Under the pieces are notes generated by a model that saw only the letters and a program-made list of their open reading frames with translations, did no database searches and was not told the DNA's origin. DNA of 64,000 nucleotides from the NCBI GenBank assembly GCA_900155495.1, contig FTLJ01000227.1, positions 91,294 to 155,293 of the forward strand, written 5' to 3'. How positions within the stretch are numbered: position 1 is the first letter of the stretch; each line of letters opens with the position of its first letter. Source of the stretch: Porogramme epimiltina. Taxonomy: Eukaryota > Basidiomycota > Agaricomycetes > Polyporales > Polyporaceae. A program made the translations under genes and the position numbers. Positions 11,788-23,976 of this stretch are shown here, piece by piece.

Positions 11788-12549
11788 CTGCGAAGCCGCT
11801 ATTCTCGTGCTTAGACCCTTTCTCTCGTTCCGTAACGGGCTACCCTCAAGGCCCGCAAGCATCTAATGAAGCTTAGGCACCCCACCCTGTGAATCAGTAG
11901 AGGCCCTTCGCATTACTGTGATCCAATTTGATTGTGAGAGCGAGGTTCGTCCGGAATCCTCGCCCTGCATCATCACGCTTATAAACCTTCACCGATACAG
12001 CTCTCCCTTTTTACCTAGATTGTGAGGATCCCGTTCGAAGTGCCCGCCGGGTACCCTTCCCGTTATTCCGTCTTGATCCGTGCAAGTTTTTGGTTCGTGC
12101 ACCTCTCTTGTCCATACCACGTCAGTTTTGATATCTGGATAGCCTGCTGTGTGCTCTGATATGCTATGTACTCGCTGCTCTGCCTGTTATCCCTATACTC
12201 ATATCGACCGGTGTGTTAGCTATGTGATTACGTTCAGTTGGACTCAAGTTCAGTTTCTACTCGATAGCACGGTATGTGTAGTGTCTACGTAGCAGGATGT
12301 AGAAATTACGTCGTAGTTGTCGAAGATGAACACTGTCATGTAGAGTAAAATCTCCAGCTTCTGCTGCTTGCGCTATGGAGGGACCCGAATGGGCGGCCCT
12401 ATGACGGAAACCCTATACTCTGGCTCCAGCAGAACAGTATCTCTCGTTTCCAGGTTCTTTGCGTCACGCTTCAAATTCGTCAGCAGTATTAGTGGCTGGA
12501 AGAGTCTCGGATGGCGATGGAGGACCATTTACATCTCTGCTAGACCTGC
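11788..12549. other. Intergenic, about 760 bp
   Basis: AT-richer than its flanks, with stop codons in all frames; nothing supported. It presumably holds the 3' UTR of the forkhead gene. Confidence 0.45.
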
Positions 12550-12975
12550 CTATCGAGCGCTGCGCCGACGGGCACCCCCAGGCATCTCATAAGCAACCTT
12601 CACATCACTGGTCCCATGAGCTCTCCGCCGCCGTTCTGGACGGAGCAGTCTGAGGCTGAAACCCCAGAGGCGCGGGAGGGGGCATTCAACCAGCAGGAAG
12701 GAAAGCCGCTCGCGCATCTGCTTGTCCGCGCGGTAGCGCAGTTCCGCCTTCTGCGCCCAGCTGTCCTCTCTGACTTCGACGAGGAGGACTGGTTTGCCGC
12801 TGGCGTCGCACACAACGAAAGAGACGACGAAGTCGGCGCTCTCGCAGCGACCGTCCTGGGGAGGGCATCGCGGGGCGACGTAGAATTTGAAGCTTTGACT
12901 AAAACGATAGCTCAAAAGTTTGTCATGGGGTTCATAGTACTTACACCACTCATGGGAGGGGCGGAAAAGACGATT
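12550..12975 (-). pseudogene. Fragment of a PD-(D/E)XK-like basidiomycete protein
   Basis: An open frame of about 140 codons without a convincing start. It reads HEWCKYYEPHDKLL, then SADFVVSFVVCDASGK, PVLLVEVREDSWA and ADKQMRERLSF...CPLPRLWG. This order resembles a small protein family common in Agaricomycetes, in which an acidic residue plus LxEVK/R resembles the PD-(D/E)XK nuclease core. After RLWGFS the sequence no longer follows the family (basic run LRPERRRRAHG, then stop), and a TGA lies directly upstream. I read it as a truncated relic. The nuclease link is inference. Confidence 0.45.
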
Positions 12976-13088
12976 TCATCTCTCTGCCATAGGACGAGGC
13001 CGACTAGGCTCCACGGCTATATTTCTACCGTTCACAGAAATTCGGGTTATCACCCGCTTTTACGGAGTATACATAGGACGTAATCTCA

Positions 13089-13979
13089 TTATATTGGAGT
13101 AAAAACACCCTGCGCGTATCGGTTCAGAGGTCTCAGCACACGATAGATGGGAATAGATGGCATTGAACACGCACGATCGGATTCTCTCGGTCGTACCACC
13201 ATAGCGGCTTGCGCTCCTCTTCGCCCGGTGGCGTCAAAAACTCGTTAATCCAAGCCACCCTCTCCTGAATACGCCTTTTCGTGACACGTTCGATGACCCA
13301 CTGCCGCTTCGCGATGTTGTAGTTGTTAAACAGGACGAACATGAACGGGAACTCCCCGCAAAACGGGTACGCGAGCTCCATCACAAAACCCAGCTCGTCG
13401 TAGAAGTGGTCCAGGATGACATCGCACACCATGAACCGCAACCTGGCCCACAGTTCCCGATTCTGCTTCTCAGGCGGATCTTCCGAGAACTCGGCGAACT
13501 TGATGACAGACTGACCGGAGAGCTTGCGCACACTGGGGAAGCGCGCCAAGTCCAGCTCGAGCTTGTGGCGGCGCGCGCAGTCGAAAGCAAACGCCTCCGT
13601 GAACGCCCAGCCATAGCTACGGAGAAATGGGCCGCTTCCTCTGGGGTCGAAATCGTCATTGTGGCTGAGGAGGTAGCGCCTGTCAAGCTGCTTCGAGACG
13701 GGAATGTACTTGGTGCCCTTCGGGAGCTCGTGCCTGCTGAGCGAGGCTTGTGGTGCATACAGCTTATAAAGCCTCTCGAGTTTCTTTAACATGGAACGGT
13801 TCTTAGTACCACTGTCCCGAGCTCTGATGAAGGCCACGTACCGCAAGTTGAGCCTTGCAAGCGCGGTCGGAAAACATGATACCTTGTGCAAGCTCTCCAT
13901 AGGGTCTAATGTTCCCGGCCTCATCGCGGGCGAACTCTGCCAGATATGCATCCTCGGGATACTCGTTATCTGACGACAT
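13089..13979 (-). CDS. WWYDREN family protein, copy A
   Basis: Three exons: 13979-13842 (46 codons), 13783-13175 (203 codons) and 13109-13089 (GVFTPI, stop); 255 aa. I do not recognise the family; it is named here for its conserved WWYDRENPIV. A longer in-frame ORF starting at 14080 was rejected, because the ATG at 13979 gives MSSDNEYPEDAYLAEF, matching the first exon of copies B and D. Other conserved blocks are LPKGTKYIPVSK, GPFLRSYGWAFTEAFAFD, ELWARLRFMVCDVILDH, YNIAKRQWVIERVTKR and LTPPGEEERKPLWWYD. No signal peptide or membrane span. The exon pattern 46/203/6-8 codons is shared by all copies. Intact; function unknown. Confidence 0.82.
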
Positions 13980-14757
13980 GACTGTGGGGAGGCGAAGTAG
14001 ACAGCCCTTGAAGCTTGAAAGCTTGAAGCTTGAAGAGAGGCCTGCGGTGAGTAGTGGTCCGAACTAGGGTGGCGTGGCAAGGCTACAGCGTGCGAAAAAT
14101 GCCCTCGGCTCCGGCCAGGTCAAGACGGCTTTGTCTCCGAGGATGAGGGGCATCAACCCACTGCGTTCACACGTTCGCCACCAACCATCCGGGCGAAAAC
14201 GAGATATGATACATTCCAGTGTGCGAACGAGACATCTAAGTAGTGTGCCGATAACAAAAACAAGAAAAACATCGCGGGGTGGGCCCTTTGCCGCGGCGGC
14301 GCGCGCGAGGACCGTTTTGTACATGAACACGAACGGGAACGGGACTGCGAGCGCAGAGTATGTAGTGTACGTAGCGTAGTGCGTATTGCAGGATCTCTAA
14401 GTGTGTGGGGGATAGATGCGCGGAAACCTGTAGGCGTGGGACTTCGTGCAGTTCGTGCGAGGAAGAGGCGGGAAGGACGGGGGAGGGGGGAAGCGCAGGA
14501 GGGGCCTGCGATACGTCGTAGAAACGTCCGTTTCGGGGGCGACCGACTACGTCTTGTAACGATTAAACGGAGAGGAGCGAGGAGCCCAGATGCAAAGGAG
14601 CGGATGCGGGGCGAACGCGGGGGCAGCGACCAATATGGCCAGCCCCTGCGCCGCCCGAGTATGACAAGAGATGCAGATGCAGGTAGTATGTACGTGCACG
14701 CCCTCTTCCGGCACCCAGCGCCGCAGGAGACAGTTTTCACTCTTCTCGTACAAAGCT
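13980..14757. other. Intergenic, about 780 bp, with AAGCTT short repeat
   Basis: At about 14006-14036 the motif TTGAAGC is repeated four times, just upstream of WWYDREN copy A. The minus-strand frame of about 195 codons at 14153-14740 is basic low-complexity sequence without similarity and is not called. Confidence 0.45.
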
Positions 14758-17700
14758 CTAGAGCGTGAACATGCCCGCGGCGCGCCGGCGGGAGGGGATA
14801 GGGTGGACGAGGACGAGCGAGATCCCGAGGCCGACGGTGAGGCCAATCGAGACCGAGATGAGCTGGAGGGCGGTCTGGAAGCCGGAGAGATACGACTCAG
14901 ACGATGACGACCCGGACTCTTGTTGCGAGACGAAGGTGAAGAGGCCGCCGTTCGCGAGACCGGACGGGAGCTGGAAGAGGATGCCGGTTATCTGCGAAAT
15001 ATCGTGAGTTTCGACTTGGACAAAGAGCAGTGGGAGGGGCCGCACCATGACAACAAACGCGCTGCCGTTGAAGAACCGGCCGTAGACGTTGGAGACGAAC
15101 CCGACGGCGAGCGCGCCGACCGCGGCAGAGATATCGCTCTGGTTGCGGAAGCGCGTGCCGGTGAAGTGGTTCGTCACCCAACCAATGCAGGAAATGGCGA
15201 CGAGGAGGTACTAGGAAAGATACGTCAACAACAGACGTATTGGGCGTGAACCGAGGTCGACTCACAAGCTCTCGTCGGTTCCAAGGGGCGTGATTCCGCA
15301 AACTCAGGAAGAGCGAGAACATCGGGACGGTGAGGAATGCTGCAACGACGCTGTCAGCTACCCCTACTCTAGCGACAAAAAGGAAGGAAGAGACCTACCC
15401 CACCAAAGCGGCGGCGTCCGCTGCCACCACGGCCCATTCGGGTCGTGACTCGACCCACACGTGAGGTCGTCCGAGCCAGCGAGCGAATGGTCGGCTAGCT
15501 TCGAGTACGCGGTCGCGCCGATCGCGAGCCCGAACCCGAGGAAGAGCGAGTATATGCAGGCGAAGCACACGCGCACGGCACCGGAGACGATGTTGCGCGA
15601 CGAGAGCTCCAGGCTGCCGCACAGTACGATGAAGCCCTGCGCGTGGCGTGCATGTCAGCGAGCAGGCTGCAGGAGAAAGGGAGGTGGGACGCACGGGGAG
15701 GATGAGGACGACAGAACCGGAGGCGATGGCGGAGTAGCAGAAGAAGGAGGTGGAGGAGAGGGCCGCGCATATAAAGCTAAACATGGTCGCAACGGTGATT
15801 CTACGCGAGACGTCAGCAACCTGCACGCATATACGAAAGAGGCGACGTACTCGAAGACATTAGAATACAATTCATTACGGGCAGCAAACAGCTGGATCAC
15901 GATGAGGAGACAGCCGAGGGGGAAGGCCATGAGCGAGTCGACGAAGGAGCCGTTGAAGCTGACGCTGCAGATCGACGCGGAGCACATCCCTCCGAAGGCG
16001 ATGATCTGCCACGTCTTGTAGAACGGCCGCCGGCGCATGAGGTTATCGAGCTCGATAGACGCGTCCTTGACCGAGATCTCATCGTGAATGACCTGCACGC
16101 CCGTCAGCTACCCAAAATGCACCCAACAAGCGTCTGGCACGGACCTTCCAGTACAGCTCGTTCGCCTCCTGCAGCTTGCCGATGTCGAGCGCGCTGCCCT
16201 GGCGAATGAACTTGATGTTGCTCGTGCTCGTCGACGGGTCGTCGAACGAGATGAGCATCACGTCCGGGAGGTACATGCACGACAGCTGGATGTCGAGCAC
16301 CTTGGCCGTCGCCATGATCAGCGCCTGCATCCGGTGCGTCGGCCCGCCGAACATCATCATCGCGCGCGCGAGCTTGAGGATGAACTCCTGCCGGCTCACA
16401 ATCTCCGCGACGTGACGCGTAATCTGCAAGGTGCGAACGAAGCGGAAGAGAACAGCGAAAACTTCAGCCACAGCGCCCCGCGCGAGAGCGTGAACCATGG
16501 CGCACGCACCCATATCTCCGCCTTCCTGCGCTTCCACCGCCTCCGGTCCTTCTTCTCCTCCATCCCGCTCTCGTACTCGTCCGTCCCGAGCTCCGTCGCC
16601 GGCGTGCTCGGCACCGTGCTCGCGGGCGTCGCCGTCCACGTGAACTTCGGCAGGTCCTTCAGCACCCCGCTGAACCGCGTCCGCTCCGTGACGGGCGTCG
16701 CCGGCGTCGGCGACTGCGACGACGGCGGCGAGCGCGTGCCCTCGCTCGGGCTCGAGGGCATCGAGAGTATCCCGCCCGTCTTCGTAATGTCGGAGCGCAT
16801 GCTGTGCGAGCGCGAGAGCGGCGGCCTCCGGTCGGCCTTCGGGACGTCATCGAGCGAGTACCTGCGCTCCACAGATAAGCCGCGCGCCCACCGCGCGAAG
16901 ACACTCGAACGTACCTCGACAGGTGGTACCCCGGCCGCTTCAAGTCGGGCCCGACGGTCGCGGGCGTAGGTGCAGCGACGCCCGCGATGTTGCCCGCGCT
17001 CGCGATGAGCGGGCCGAACACGCCCGCGCCGCCGCGCGACTTGGGCGGGCGCGCATCGCCGAACGCCAGCGTGCGCGTCCAGGGGTGGTTCGGCGGGCGG
17101 AACGACGTCGACGAGCCCGCGTGCGCCGCGCCCCCGCGCGCGTACACGGAGCCCTCGCCGCGCTGCGCGTGCGTAGGCACGGGCGGGGGCGGCATCATCG
17201 CCGTCGACGATGTCGCAGACGCGGGCCCGCCGTACACGGACTGCGGGCGCGATTCGTCGAACGACGACTTCGCAGGCGTCGTCGCGCCAGACTGCAGCGC
17301 AGATACGGGCTCGTAAATGGAGAGCAGCGCGGAGAGCACACCGCGTGGCGCGGCGCGGGACGGCTCGCCCGCGCGCGCATCCGCGCTCTTCTCGACGTCC
17401 GCGCTGTGCCCGCGCCGCCCGCGCTCTTTGAAGAAGCCTCCGCGCCGCGCCTGTTGCTTCCCTTTGTCCGTGAGCGGCTCGCGCGAGCGGCCGCGCGTGT
17501 GGCTGCTGCTGCCGCCACCCGCGCGCCTCCCGCGGAACTTGAGAAAGTTGAGCTTGTGCGCGCGCACCACCTTCGCGGCTTGCTGCTGCGAGTACTCTTC
17601 GAGGTCGCGCCCGGGGAGGCCCGCCGTCTCGTCCTGGCCGATGAAAACTTCGCCCGGGACGTCCCGGACAGGGGACATCTCAGGGGTCGTGGAGAGGGAG

Positions 17701-18188
17701 GTGCCGGTGGACACCGCGGTGGGCGCGGTGGGGGCCCCGACAGGGGGGCGGGTCCCGAGGTCCATGGACGAGGAGCGATGGCGCTCGAGGGCGTGGGTGA
17801 GAGTGTTGAACGCCTCGGGCTTGACGCGCACGCGGCGATCAGACGACTCGAACATGGGAACAAGAGCGTAAAAGAGACGTACATCAAGCCCGTGCTCGTC
17901 GAGAGCCCTCGTGGACTGCGTGCCCTCCTCGTCGCTGAACATCCACTGCACTCTCCGCGGGGTCTTCGTGCCCGACCGCCGGGTGCCGCCGGGGGGCCGC
18001 GAGTCCATGGGCGGCGTCGCTTGTTCGGTGGAGGACGGCGTGCGTTCGGGAACGTTGGCGGACACGTTCGGGCGGGCGTCCATTAGGAGGGGGTCATCCG
18101 CTGTTGGCGGGGTGGTGGGGGTGGAGGGAGAGGTGGCGGACAAGAGGATGCTCGCTATAGAGGGGACATGGCGGGGAGGGGGAGGCAT
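14758..18188 (-). CDS. PRM10-like ThrE/DUF1212 membrane protein
   Basis: Nine exons: 18188-16915, 16861-16510, 16423-16145, 16092-15851, 15800-15695, 15636-15399, 15339-15266, 15210-15046 and 14991-14758; 987 aa, all phases consistent. The first 540 residues or so are a disordered, Ser/Pro/Arg-rich cytoplasmic region. The first ThrE-like domain begins at about 543 with ITRHVAEIVSRQEFILKLA and contains MMMFGGPTHRM and WQIIAFGGMCSASICSVSF. A second hydrophobic domain follows (ITVATMFSFICAAL onward), ending in the hydrophobic helix SIGLTVGLGISLVLV. This matches fungal pheromone-regulated membrane protein 10 (threonine/serine exporter superfamily) and its duplicated transmembrane architecture. 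The substrate is unproven. It is a multi-pass membrane protein, complete here. Confidence 0.92.
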
Positions 18189-18620
18189 CAGCGAGCGAGC
18201 CTCGCAGCGCGGGGAGTGGCAGGCGCAGGGACAGCAGTTCGGACGGCAGTGATGAGAGGAGTGGCGGACTCACGAGGGGCACCTGGGCACAAATACGGGG
18301 ACAGGGGGCGGGAGTGGTGAAACCACGACGATGATCGCTATGTCAATGGAAGATTTTTCGGTCTAGAGCTCTCTGGCGGGGAGGTTGATGCTCGGAAGTT
18401 GGCCACGCGATTGGTCGGATAACTGAGACAAGAGCTGGGCAAGAGCGTCTCGTCGCGGCGGAGAGAGACAAAGGAGCCGAATCCAAACCGCGTCTCCCTA
18501 TCTCATATACCGCCTCGCGCGCAGCTTCGAATTCCCAGCCCCGGACGGCGCTGGGCCGCGCACGGGCGTGCCCAGCACGCTCGATCGCCCGTGGAGCTGG
18601 GGCTCGCGGCGCCGCCCCGT

Positions 18621-18628
18621 TGACGTCA
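18621..18628. promoter_or_regulatory. CRE palindrome TGACGTCA
   Basis: An exact ATF/CREB consensus 430 bp upstream of the PRM10-like start codon, in its presumed promoter. Regulation is inferred from sequence only. Confidence 0.4.
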
Positions 18629-20448
18629 GTCCCAATCGGGCCTTTTCCCGCCCGGCCGCGATCATCCGGGCGGCGGTCCGAGGGATCTGCCCGCCCTCCA
18701 AGCCCAATGGGGCGTCGCGCGCCCCACCATTTCCCCGGAGATCCAGGCCTTGCTCTCCTATGACCCCTCAGGAGTACTTGCACATGAAAACGCTGCGCCT
18801 GGAGAACAGTTTTCGTCGACGCCAGGCGCAGCAGACGGAATTCGACTCACCTCGCAACCTCCTCTCCACCACTACTCCCCACTATAATAAGCATCGCTAA
18901 TATTGTCCTTCATTTCCGGGCCGAGAGGGTCTTCCCAGTGTCGAGACTCGTTGATAAGCCGAGGGCGACGTGGTTGTGGAGCAAAGACACAAGCGCTGTT
19001 GCCGCGCGGCCAGTCGGGGTCAGATTGGGGCCACGGAAGCGCCCGCGTCAGGATGTGTCCCGAATTCGAATCCTCGTCGCGCCTTCCTTTCCGCCCTGAT
19101 GGCTATTCTAGTCGGGCCTGCGTTCGCGGTAAGCATACCTTCGTGTTTCGCTATCATTGAAAACTCTGACCTTGAACACATCCACTCGCTCGAACATCTC
19201 CTCTCCGCCGCTATTCTTATTCGGACAGGCCTTCCGGGGAGCTCGGGTAGACTCTGCTCCACGTGAAGGGCCCCTAGAAGCGAGCGTGGGGGTGATATGT
19301 CGGTCGATGTGAGCCCCAACTCTAGAATACGAACCCAGCGCGGACACACTTCACCTCTGGCGCCGTCTTCAGCGAACCCAGGCGGGCTTCGATCGACGTC
19401 AGCACCTTTGTGGCGTCACCGATCCGAGCTCCATGCCGTCACTCCTCGGTTGCGGATGCCTCTTATAGAGCTCGTCCACGGTGAGCATGTCGCGTGAAGA
19501 TGTTCACGGCCGCCGTTATGTCTTCGGTTATACGCACCCGAGGTTGAATCTCTTCCTTGTCTTCTCACCTTGACGACGAACCAAAGGCTGGGGGGACATG
19601 TGGGAGTCCCCGACCCCACACTCTGGAAAGTAGAACGGTGAGATTAGCTTCCTCGTAGTTCATCCGGTAGCACGTGTGCAAGCTTACCTATAGGTTTTTT
19701 TTTCGTCAAGCCGGGGTAGAGGTGGAGCCGGTTGAAATACTACTATTGATCGAAGAGCACGAAGGCCTGTAAGTTGGCGAAAGAACATCCCGTAAGGGAT
19801 ATGTTGGTAAGCACAATGCTCACCCATCCGACGGTGTATTGCCAACTACCTCTGAATCTCGTCTCTCTTCTCGTCCTTTGCAGTTTCTCCGTTTACCGTC
19901 AGGTTCTTGTCTTCGCCCCCGGATCTTGAACCACCCGAGGCGACGTCTCGACGCGAATCCGGGGTGGAAACCTGCATAGACGTATGTGAGTCCCCACCCA
20001 AAGACAAGACTCTCGTATACTCTGACCCTAGATCCATGCTCATTTTCCGCGGTCTCATGCCAACAGCTTGGAAGCGGGAAGCATGAGTTTTCGAACGCAT
20101 GCACATCCCAAAGTTGTCCCTCGGGGAGGTGCGCAAATACACCCGCATCGCGCCGCCCGCCCTCATGCCCTCCCGCTGTCGCGGCGCTCGGAACGTCCGG
20201 CCAGGCCGCCCGCTCGCCCCAAATGTTTTTGCGAACCATCCGGGAACCGCTCCGACATCGCCCAATTCCGCGGCCGCAACTTTTGCTCGCGGCACCCTGA
20301 GCCCTGCACCCGCGCTCGGAACGAACGCTACGAGCGGCAAACATACGCACCATGCCGATGCCGATGCCGACGAAGATGAAGCAGTCCTCGGCACGGTGGA
20401 GGTACGAGTTCTCCCGGAATGGCGGATGCACCTCATGTTTTTCATCTT

Positions 20449-20949
20449 GCCTCCTCCTCTACAGCTTCCGGGCGCGCGCGATCGCGACGGCCACGCAAAG
20501 TGTTCTCTTCAAAGGGAAGGTGGCCGACGAGCGAGGCGAAGAAGATTGCGATGGGCGTCGCGGCGACTTGGGGTGGCTGCGCTGGAGAATCTTCGTGGGT
20601 ACTGGGGAAGTACACTAGTGCACGAAGGAGCCGCATCGTCGCGCATATAGTGAGTTCGGGCGCGCCGTGCACCAGATGACCCTACTACTCCACCGTGTTT
20701 CTCATTTCCCCTCCTTTTCCAGAGCTTCTAGGCGCGCGCGATCGCGATGGCCACGCCAAGTATTCTCTTCAAAGAGAGTGTGGCTGATGGACGGGACGGT
20801 GGAGATTGAGACGGGTGTCGCGAAAACTTGGGGTGAACGCGTTGGAGAAACTTCGTAGGCCACTGGGGAGATGCACCGGTGCGTGAGGAAGCTACTTCGA
20901 CGCGCATATAGTGACTTCGGGAGCACCAGATGACCCGGCTACTCCACCG
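20449..20949. repeat. Degenerate tandem duplication, two units of about 245 bp
   Basis: Unit 1 is about 20449-20695 and unit 2 about 20707-20949. Shared landmarks in order: GGCGCGCGCGATCGCGA near the start, GTGTTCTCTTCAAAG/TATTCTCTTCAAAG, ACTTGGGGTG, CGCGCATATAGTGA, CACCAGATGACCC and CTACTCCACCG. On the minus strand both units keep a similar frame (ATPIAIF.../ATPVSIS..., FEENT-RG-RDRAR-EA). It may therefore be a duplicated piece of a former coding exon. Confidence 0.7.
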
Positions 20950-23195
20950 CCATGAAGAAGGTACGCACTGCGGTCAAGTTCTGTGCGCATAGGCTCATCT
21001 TCGACCAGGCCGAGGAATAATGGTTGATGTTTAGATGACGTCTGAGACACGTATACGTGGTTCCGTGGGCTCAATTATCTGCGGTAAGCCCGACGTGTTG
21101 CCCCTCTCAGTGTCTTCCACGCAACCTAATCAGGCCGAGATTTTGGTTGGATTTCCTAGCCACGAATGTCGACATTATCGCTCACCATCAACGAGGTCGG
21201 TTCCACGGTCTTCTATCTCTTCAACATACTCCGCCATTGTAAGAAGAGAAGAGGAGGGGAGGGGCGGCTTTGTGTCAACGGCTGCCGCGAAAGGTGAGTG
21301 AAAACCACAGCATGGGGTATGCGTAACCGTCGTCCACGCCGCTGATGCAGGGATATTCCCATGATGTCATGCACGCCGCGCTCCAGGCCCGGCTCGATAG
21401 CTCGCGAAGTAGGTTAACGTTGACGTTGAATGTGGGCCAACCAGGAACGACTCGCTCGGGGACCCCGTGACCGGATTCAACCCCTTGCGATGTTTCCGGC
21501 ACGTTCGCACGCCGGCAGCGGCGGACGCGGTCTCCCATAACAAGTCGAAACATGCGGAACGAAGCATGGAGGAAAACTTCACCGCAATGTTTGCCCCTGG
21601 CTGTGGGAAAGTATCGCTGCCGATGAAGTCGTCTAACCACACAGTCGAACGGTTGGCACCATCGCGGCGCTCGCAGGCGTCCAGAGTCCAGACCCCTGCC
21701 GGAAAATCGGGCCGTCCTGCCGCAAACATATTATGTCAGCATTGCAGAATAAGATTAATGTGGTGTCACTACCGACGCGGTTGCTTGTTTTCTTCCGACC
21801 GTCTCACAATGCTCACCGTCGACACGCTTTTTTGTCTTTATAAGACACCATGCCCCCATTGTTCACTGTCAAGGCCTAGACTTTACACTCCCCCAGCCCC
21901 TGTTCGACGTTTTTCTGCCTGCGCAGCGACTGTGCGACTTCCTGATCTTCCCTAGCCGGATCTCAATGTCCCTAGCCTTCTCGGGCGGTACCTCAATGAC
22001 TCAATGGACTGAATTATGTGGCAGACCCTGAACTCGAGGCGTCCCCAGTCGAGGTACGCCCGCGCATATATCCTTTCCCTTGTTGTCCTCAGCCCACCAT
22101 TCCGCCTCCGCACAGCGTGTTCGTCGAGCTCGCGCATTGGGAACGCGCGATAAGCCGCGAAAGAGGCAGGCCGCGTTCCTACTCGATCCCGCGCGGTCGG
22201 GGACGTCGGTGCGTATGTTCAGTCGACCCTGAGCGTGTGCGCCGCGCACGCTCGCGATCGGCAACTCAGGTCGACGATTAGCATCGTGCGCGCGCGTCCG
22301 ATTATCGAAGCCACGCCTCGCAGCGGGAGCCTGGGGCCACGACGACGACGACGCGTATGCGTATGCGCAGGCCCCCGCCTGCGTCATCGCTCCAGGCACC
22401 CCCCCTTCCCCTCTCTGCCACACCGTCACACTTCAGAGCCCCAGCCGCGCTCACCCCACCCGGCCCCCCGGGCCCACCCAAACCGCGCGCGTTCCCCCGC
22501 CCATTGCAGCGTCGCCCGGGCGTGGGACCCCGCGAGCGTTCGCGCCCCTGCGGCCCCTCGCGCGCGCCGCGTGGCTGCGGCCCATTGGCGCGCGCACACA
22601 CAGTGAGCACGACGGAGCGCGCGGCGAAGCCTGGGGGACGCGAGCGCGGGTGTGGGGCAGGCGAATGGGAGCACGGGACGCGGGCGGAGGCGCGTGCTCG
22701 CGGGGTCGCTTGTCGCCTGCGTTCTGTGGTTCGAGTGTGCGGGTCAGGACTCAGGGGTGCGTGGCTGGCCACTCCGCCTATCGACATCGCTCGTCCATCG
22801 CTCGAGCGCCGATCTGCGCTCGCACATGCAGACGTACTTGCTCAAGGGTTGTGGTCTTCCTCCCGTGCCGACTCCCGAGGGTCCGACGCGGGGCGTGCAG
22901 GTGCGCGGGGCCGCGTGACTGGTGCGCGGAGCGTCCGCGCCCGTTCCGTCGTGCCATGCTTCCCGACCGGGGGGACCCCAGGGAGCGCGTGCGCGGAGGC
23001 GGAGGGGGTGGTGGTGGAAATGGTGGCTTGCTTTCGGGCGTGGGGCGTGAGAAGCGGGTGGGGCAAGAGCGGGTTGGCGAGCGTCGATGACAGCGTGATT
23101 GCGGTGGTTGGAGGAGGCGTCGGGGAGGGTAAATGGAAGCGAAGTATCGCGGGTCGTCTCGAGTCGGTGCGCAGTAGGAGAGAAGTCAATGAAAG

Positions 23196-23976
23196 CGATT
23201 TCTGATGGTCGTCAATGATGATGTCGAAGTAGTTAGTCGTAGCCAAGATGCGCTCCCGATGCCAATATGTACCGATAGGTCAAGCGAGGAAGCAATGTTA
23301 ATGTTAATCACAGCCAATTCGGTCATGCAGCGTCTCGGTATGTGCAACTATGGCATGGCGAAAAGGAGAATTCATGTCATATCAGTTTTACACATGACTA
23401 TATGCTAGTCCAATCGCGACATCACAGTCTCAAGAATACATTGCATAGAGGAAGCTATGTTAATGTTAATCACAATCAATTTGGTCACGCAGAGTCTCGG
23501 TATGTTCAAGCAGCGCGAGAATTCCTGATATGTCGGTTTTTAGATGACTATATGCTAGTCCAATGGCGATATGACGGTCTTGAGAACATCTTGCATGTAT
23601 TTCTTTTTATGTAAGTATGAAAGAAGCGTTGGGTGAGACAGAAGTGACGAGCGCGGATGATTTCCTGGTGGCATGGGTAAGTTTTGAGTACGACTTCTGA
23701 TGGTCCTCAATGATGATGTCGAAGCGTTTAGTCACGGACGAAGATGCGCTCCCGATGCTAATATATAACGATAGGACAAGCGAGGGAGCAATGTTAATGT
23801 TGATCAAAGCCAATTTGGTCACGGTATGGGCATGTAGATGGCTATATGCTAGTCCAATGGCGATATTACGGTCTTGCATGTGTTTCTTTTTATATAAGTA
23901 CCAAAGAAGCGTCGGGTGAGACAGAAGAGACCAGTGCGGGTGATTTTCTGGCGGCATGGGTAAGTTTTGAGTACAA
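23196..23976. repeat. Three degenerate repeat units of about 240-285 bp
   Basis: Units at about 23196-23433, 23445-23691 and 23692-23976. Shared landmarks: CTTCTGATGGTC, CAATGATGATGTCGAAG, GATGCGCTCCCGATGC, AATGTTAATGTTAATC, CTATATGCTAGTCCAAT and TTGGGTGAGACAGAAG. Unit 2 lacks the first landmarks and unit 1 lacks the tail. The repeat is AT-richer than its surroundings. No coding frame is kept across units. It may be the remains of a small non-autonomous element; no inverted termini were found. Confidence 0.7.

Noticed and set aside
13980..14080. Upstream extension of WWYDREN copy A to a 315-codon frame
   Set aside because: Exon 1 in a different frame plus a 58-nt intron matches copies B and D exactly; the extension reads through the intron.
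14153..14740. 195-codon minus-strand frame next to the PRM10-like gene
   Set aside because: Ser/Arg/Pro-rich, no conserved block, no start context or intron support.
21275..21729. Two overlapping minus-strand frames of about 120 codons
   Set aside because: Could be joined by frame switching, but no splice sites or family match support a gene.
22357..23205. 282-codon open frame in the gene-poor region
   Set aside because: GC-rich, Arg/Ala/Gly-rich, no motif, no splice partners; runs into the repeat array.
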